Assembly: GCA_026987225.1 (NCBI GenBank)
Contig: JALSNB010000214.1
Location: forward strand, 1 to 5,774
Direction of reading: 5' to 3'
Length of the DNA: 5,774 nt
Source: Caldisericaceae bacterium
Lineage (GTDB): Bacteria > Caldisericota > Caldisericia > Caldisericales > Caldisericaceae
How positions within the stretch are numbered: position 1 is the stretch's first letter; every line of letters starts with the position of its first letter. Made by a program: the position numbers and the translations under genes. The notes beneath the pieces were generated by a model. The model made no database searches. It worked only from the letters and a program-made list of their open reading frames with translations, and was not told the origin of the DNA. Positions 5,743 to 5,774 of the stretch are shown one piece after another.

Positions 5743-5774
5743 TCTTTGGATAAACCTTCCTCAAAAAAGTTCCG
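5739..5774 (-). CDS. C-terminal tail of the upstream gene, possibly an ECF sigma factor
   Basis: A minus-strand frame is open from the window edge to the TGA at 5739-5741 and encodes RNFFEEGLSKE. Its stop overlaps the ATG of the anti-sigma-like gene by four bases (ATGA), which is the usual arrangement of sigma and anti-sigma genes. The short Arg/Glu-rich tail fits the end of an ECF sigma factor region 4, but eleven residues are too few to identify a family. The sigma assignment rests on the neighbour alone. Confidence 0.5.
   Translation of the reverse strand, partial: RNFFEEGLSKE

Noticed and set aside
1..5774. CRISPR arrays, tRNA/rRNA genes, insertion sequences, integrase genes
   Set aside because: No regularly spaced repeats, no tRNA-like cloverleaf with a CCA end, no transposase or integrase motifs on either strand.

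Overview
The window is from a bacterium, as shown by an anti-sigma-factor-like gene, tight 1-4 base gene overlaps and Shine-Dalgarno sites of the AGGAGGTG type. It is AT-rich, and its proteins are rich in Lys, Glu and Ile. I cannot assign a phylum from sequence alone. By eye, the outer blocks (1-470 and 4109-5774) are more GC-rich than the middle block (501-3990), so the middle may have a separate history.

Layout. (1) 1-468, plus strand: the C-terminal 155 residues of an ABC-2-type ABC transporter permease whose start lies outside the window. It is followed immediately by a well-placed ribosome binding site and an ATG at 470, whose reading frame soon runs antisense into the next gene. This may be a truncated second permease. 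(2) 501-3868, minus strand: a compact three-gene operon. In transcription order it holds a single-pass HlyD/Alg44-like membrane fusion protein; a soluble protein with a receiver-like N-terminus, a multi-cysteine zinc-ribbon block (TackOD1-like) and a degenerate GGDEF-like C-terminus; and a membrane-embedded processive family 2 glycosyltransferase with the D, DxD, D and QxxRW signatures. (3) 3869-4108: a 240-base non-coding gap. It contains a good minus-strand promoter (-10 TATAAT, about 4031 as start site) and a leader of about 160 nt with two mutually exclusive helices and a 31-codon small ORF. (4) 4109-5774, minus strand: a second operon. It holds the last codons of a gene that I infer to be an ECF sigma factor, a single-pass anti-sigma-like protein, and a protein joining a degenerate P-loop kinase-like domain to a nucleoside 2-deoxyribosyltransferase-like domain. 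These genes are coupled by ATGA and GTGA overlaps.

How the parts may work together. The middle operon looks like an exopolysaccharide synthesis and export module. The glycosyltransferase would polymerise and extrude a glycan at the inner membrane, and the HlyD-like protein would act on the outer face. The zinc-ribbon/GGDEF-like protein would be the cytoplasmic control subunit. No PilZ domain or outer-membrane porin gene is present, so any nucleotide or signal input would have to come through the TackOD1 protein or the RNA leader. The upstream operon appears to be an envelope-stress-type sigma/anti-sigma pair with a passenger gene of unknown role. Whether the two minus-strand operons are co-regulated is open: a weak inverted repeat and a separate promoter lie between them.
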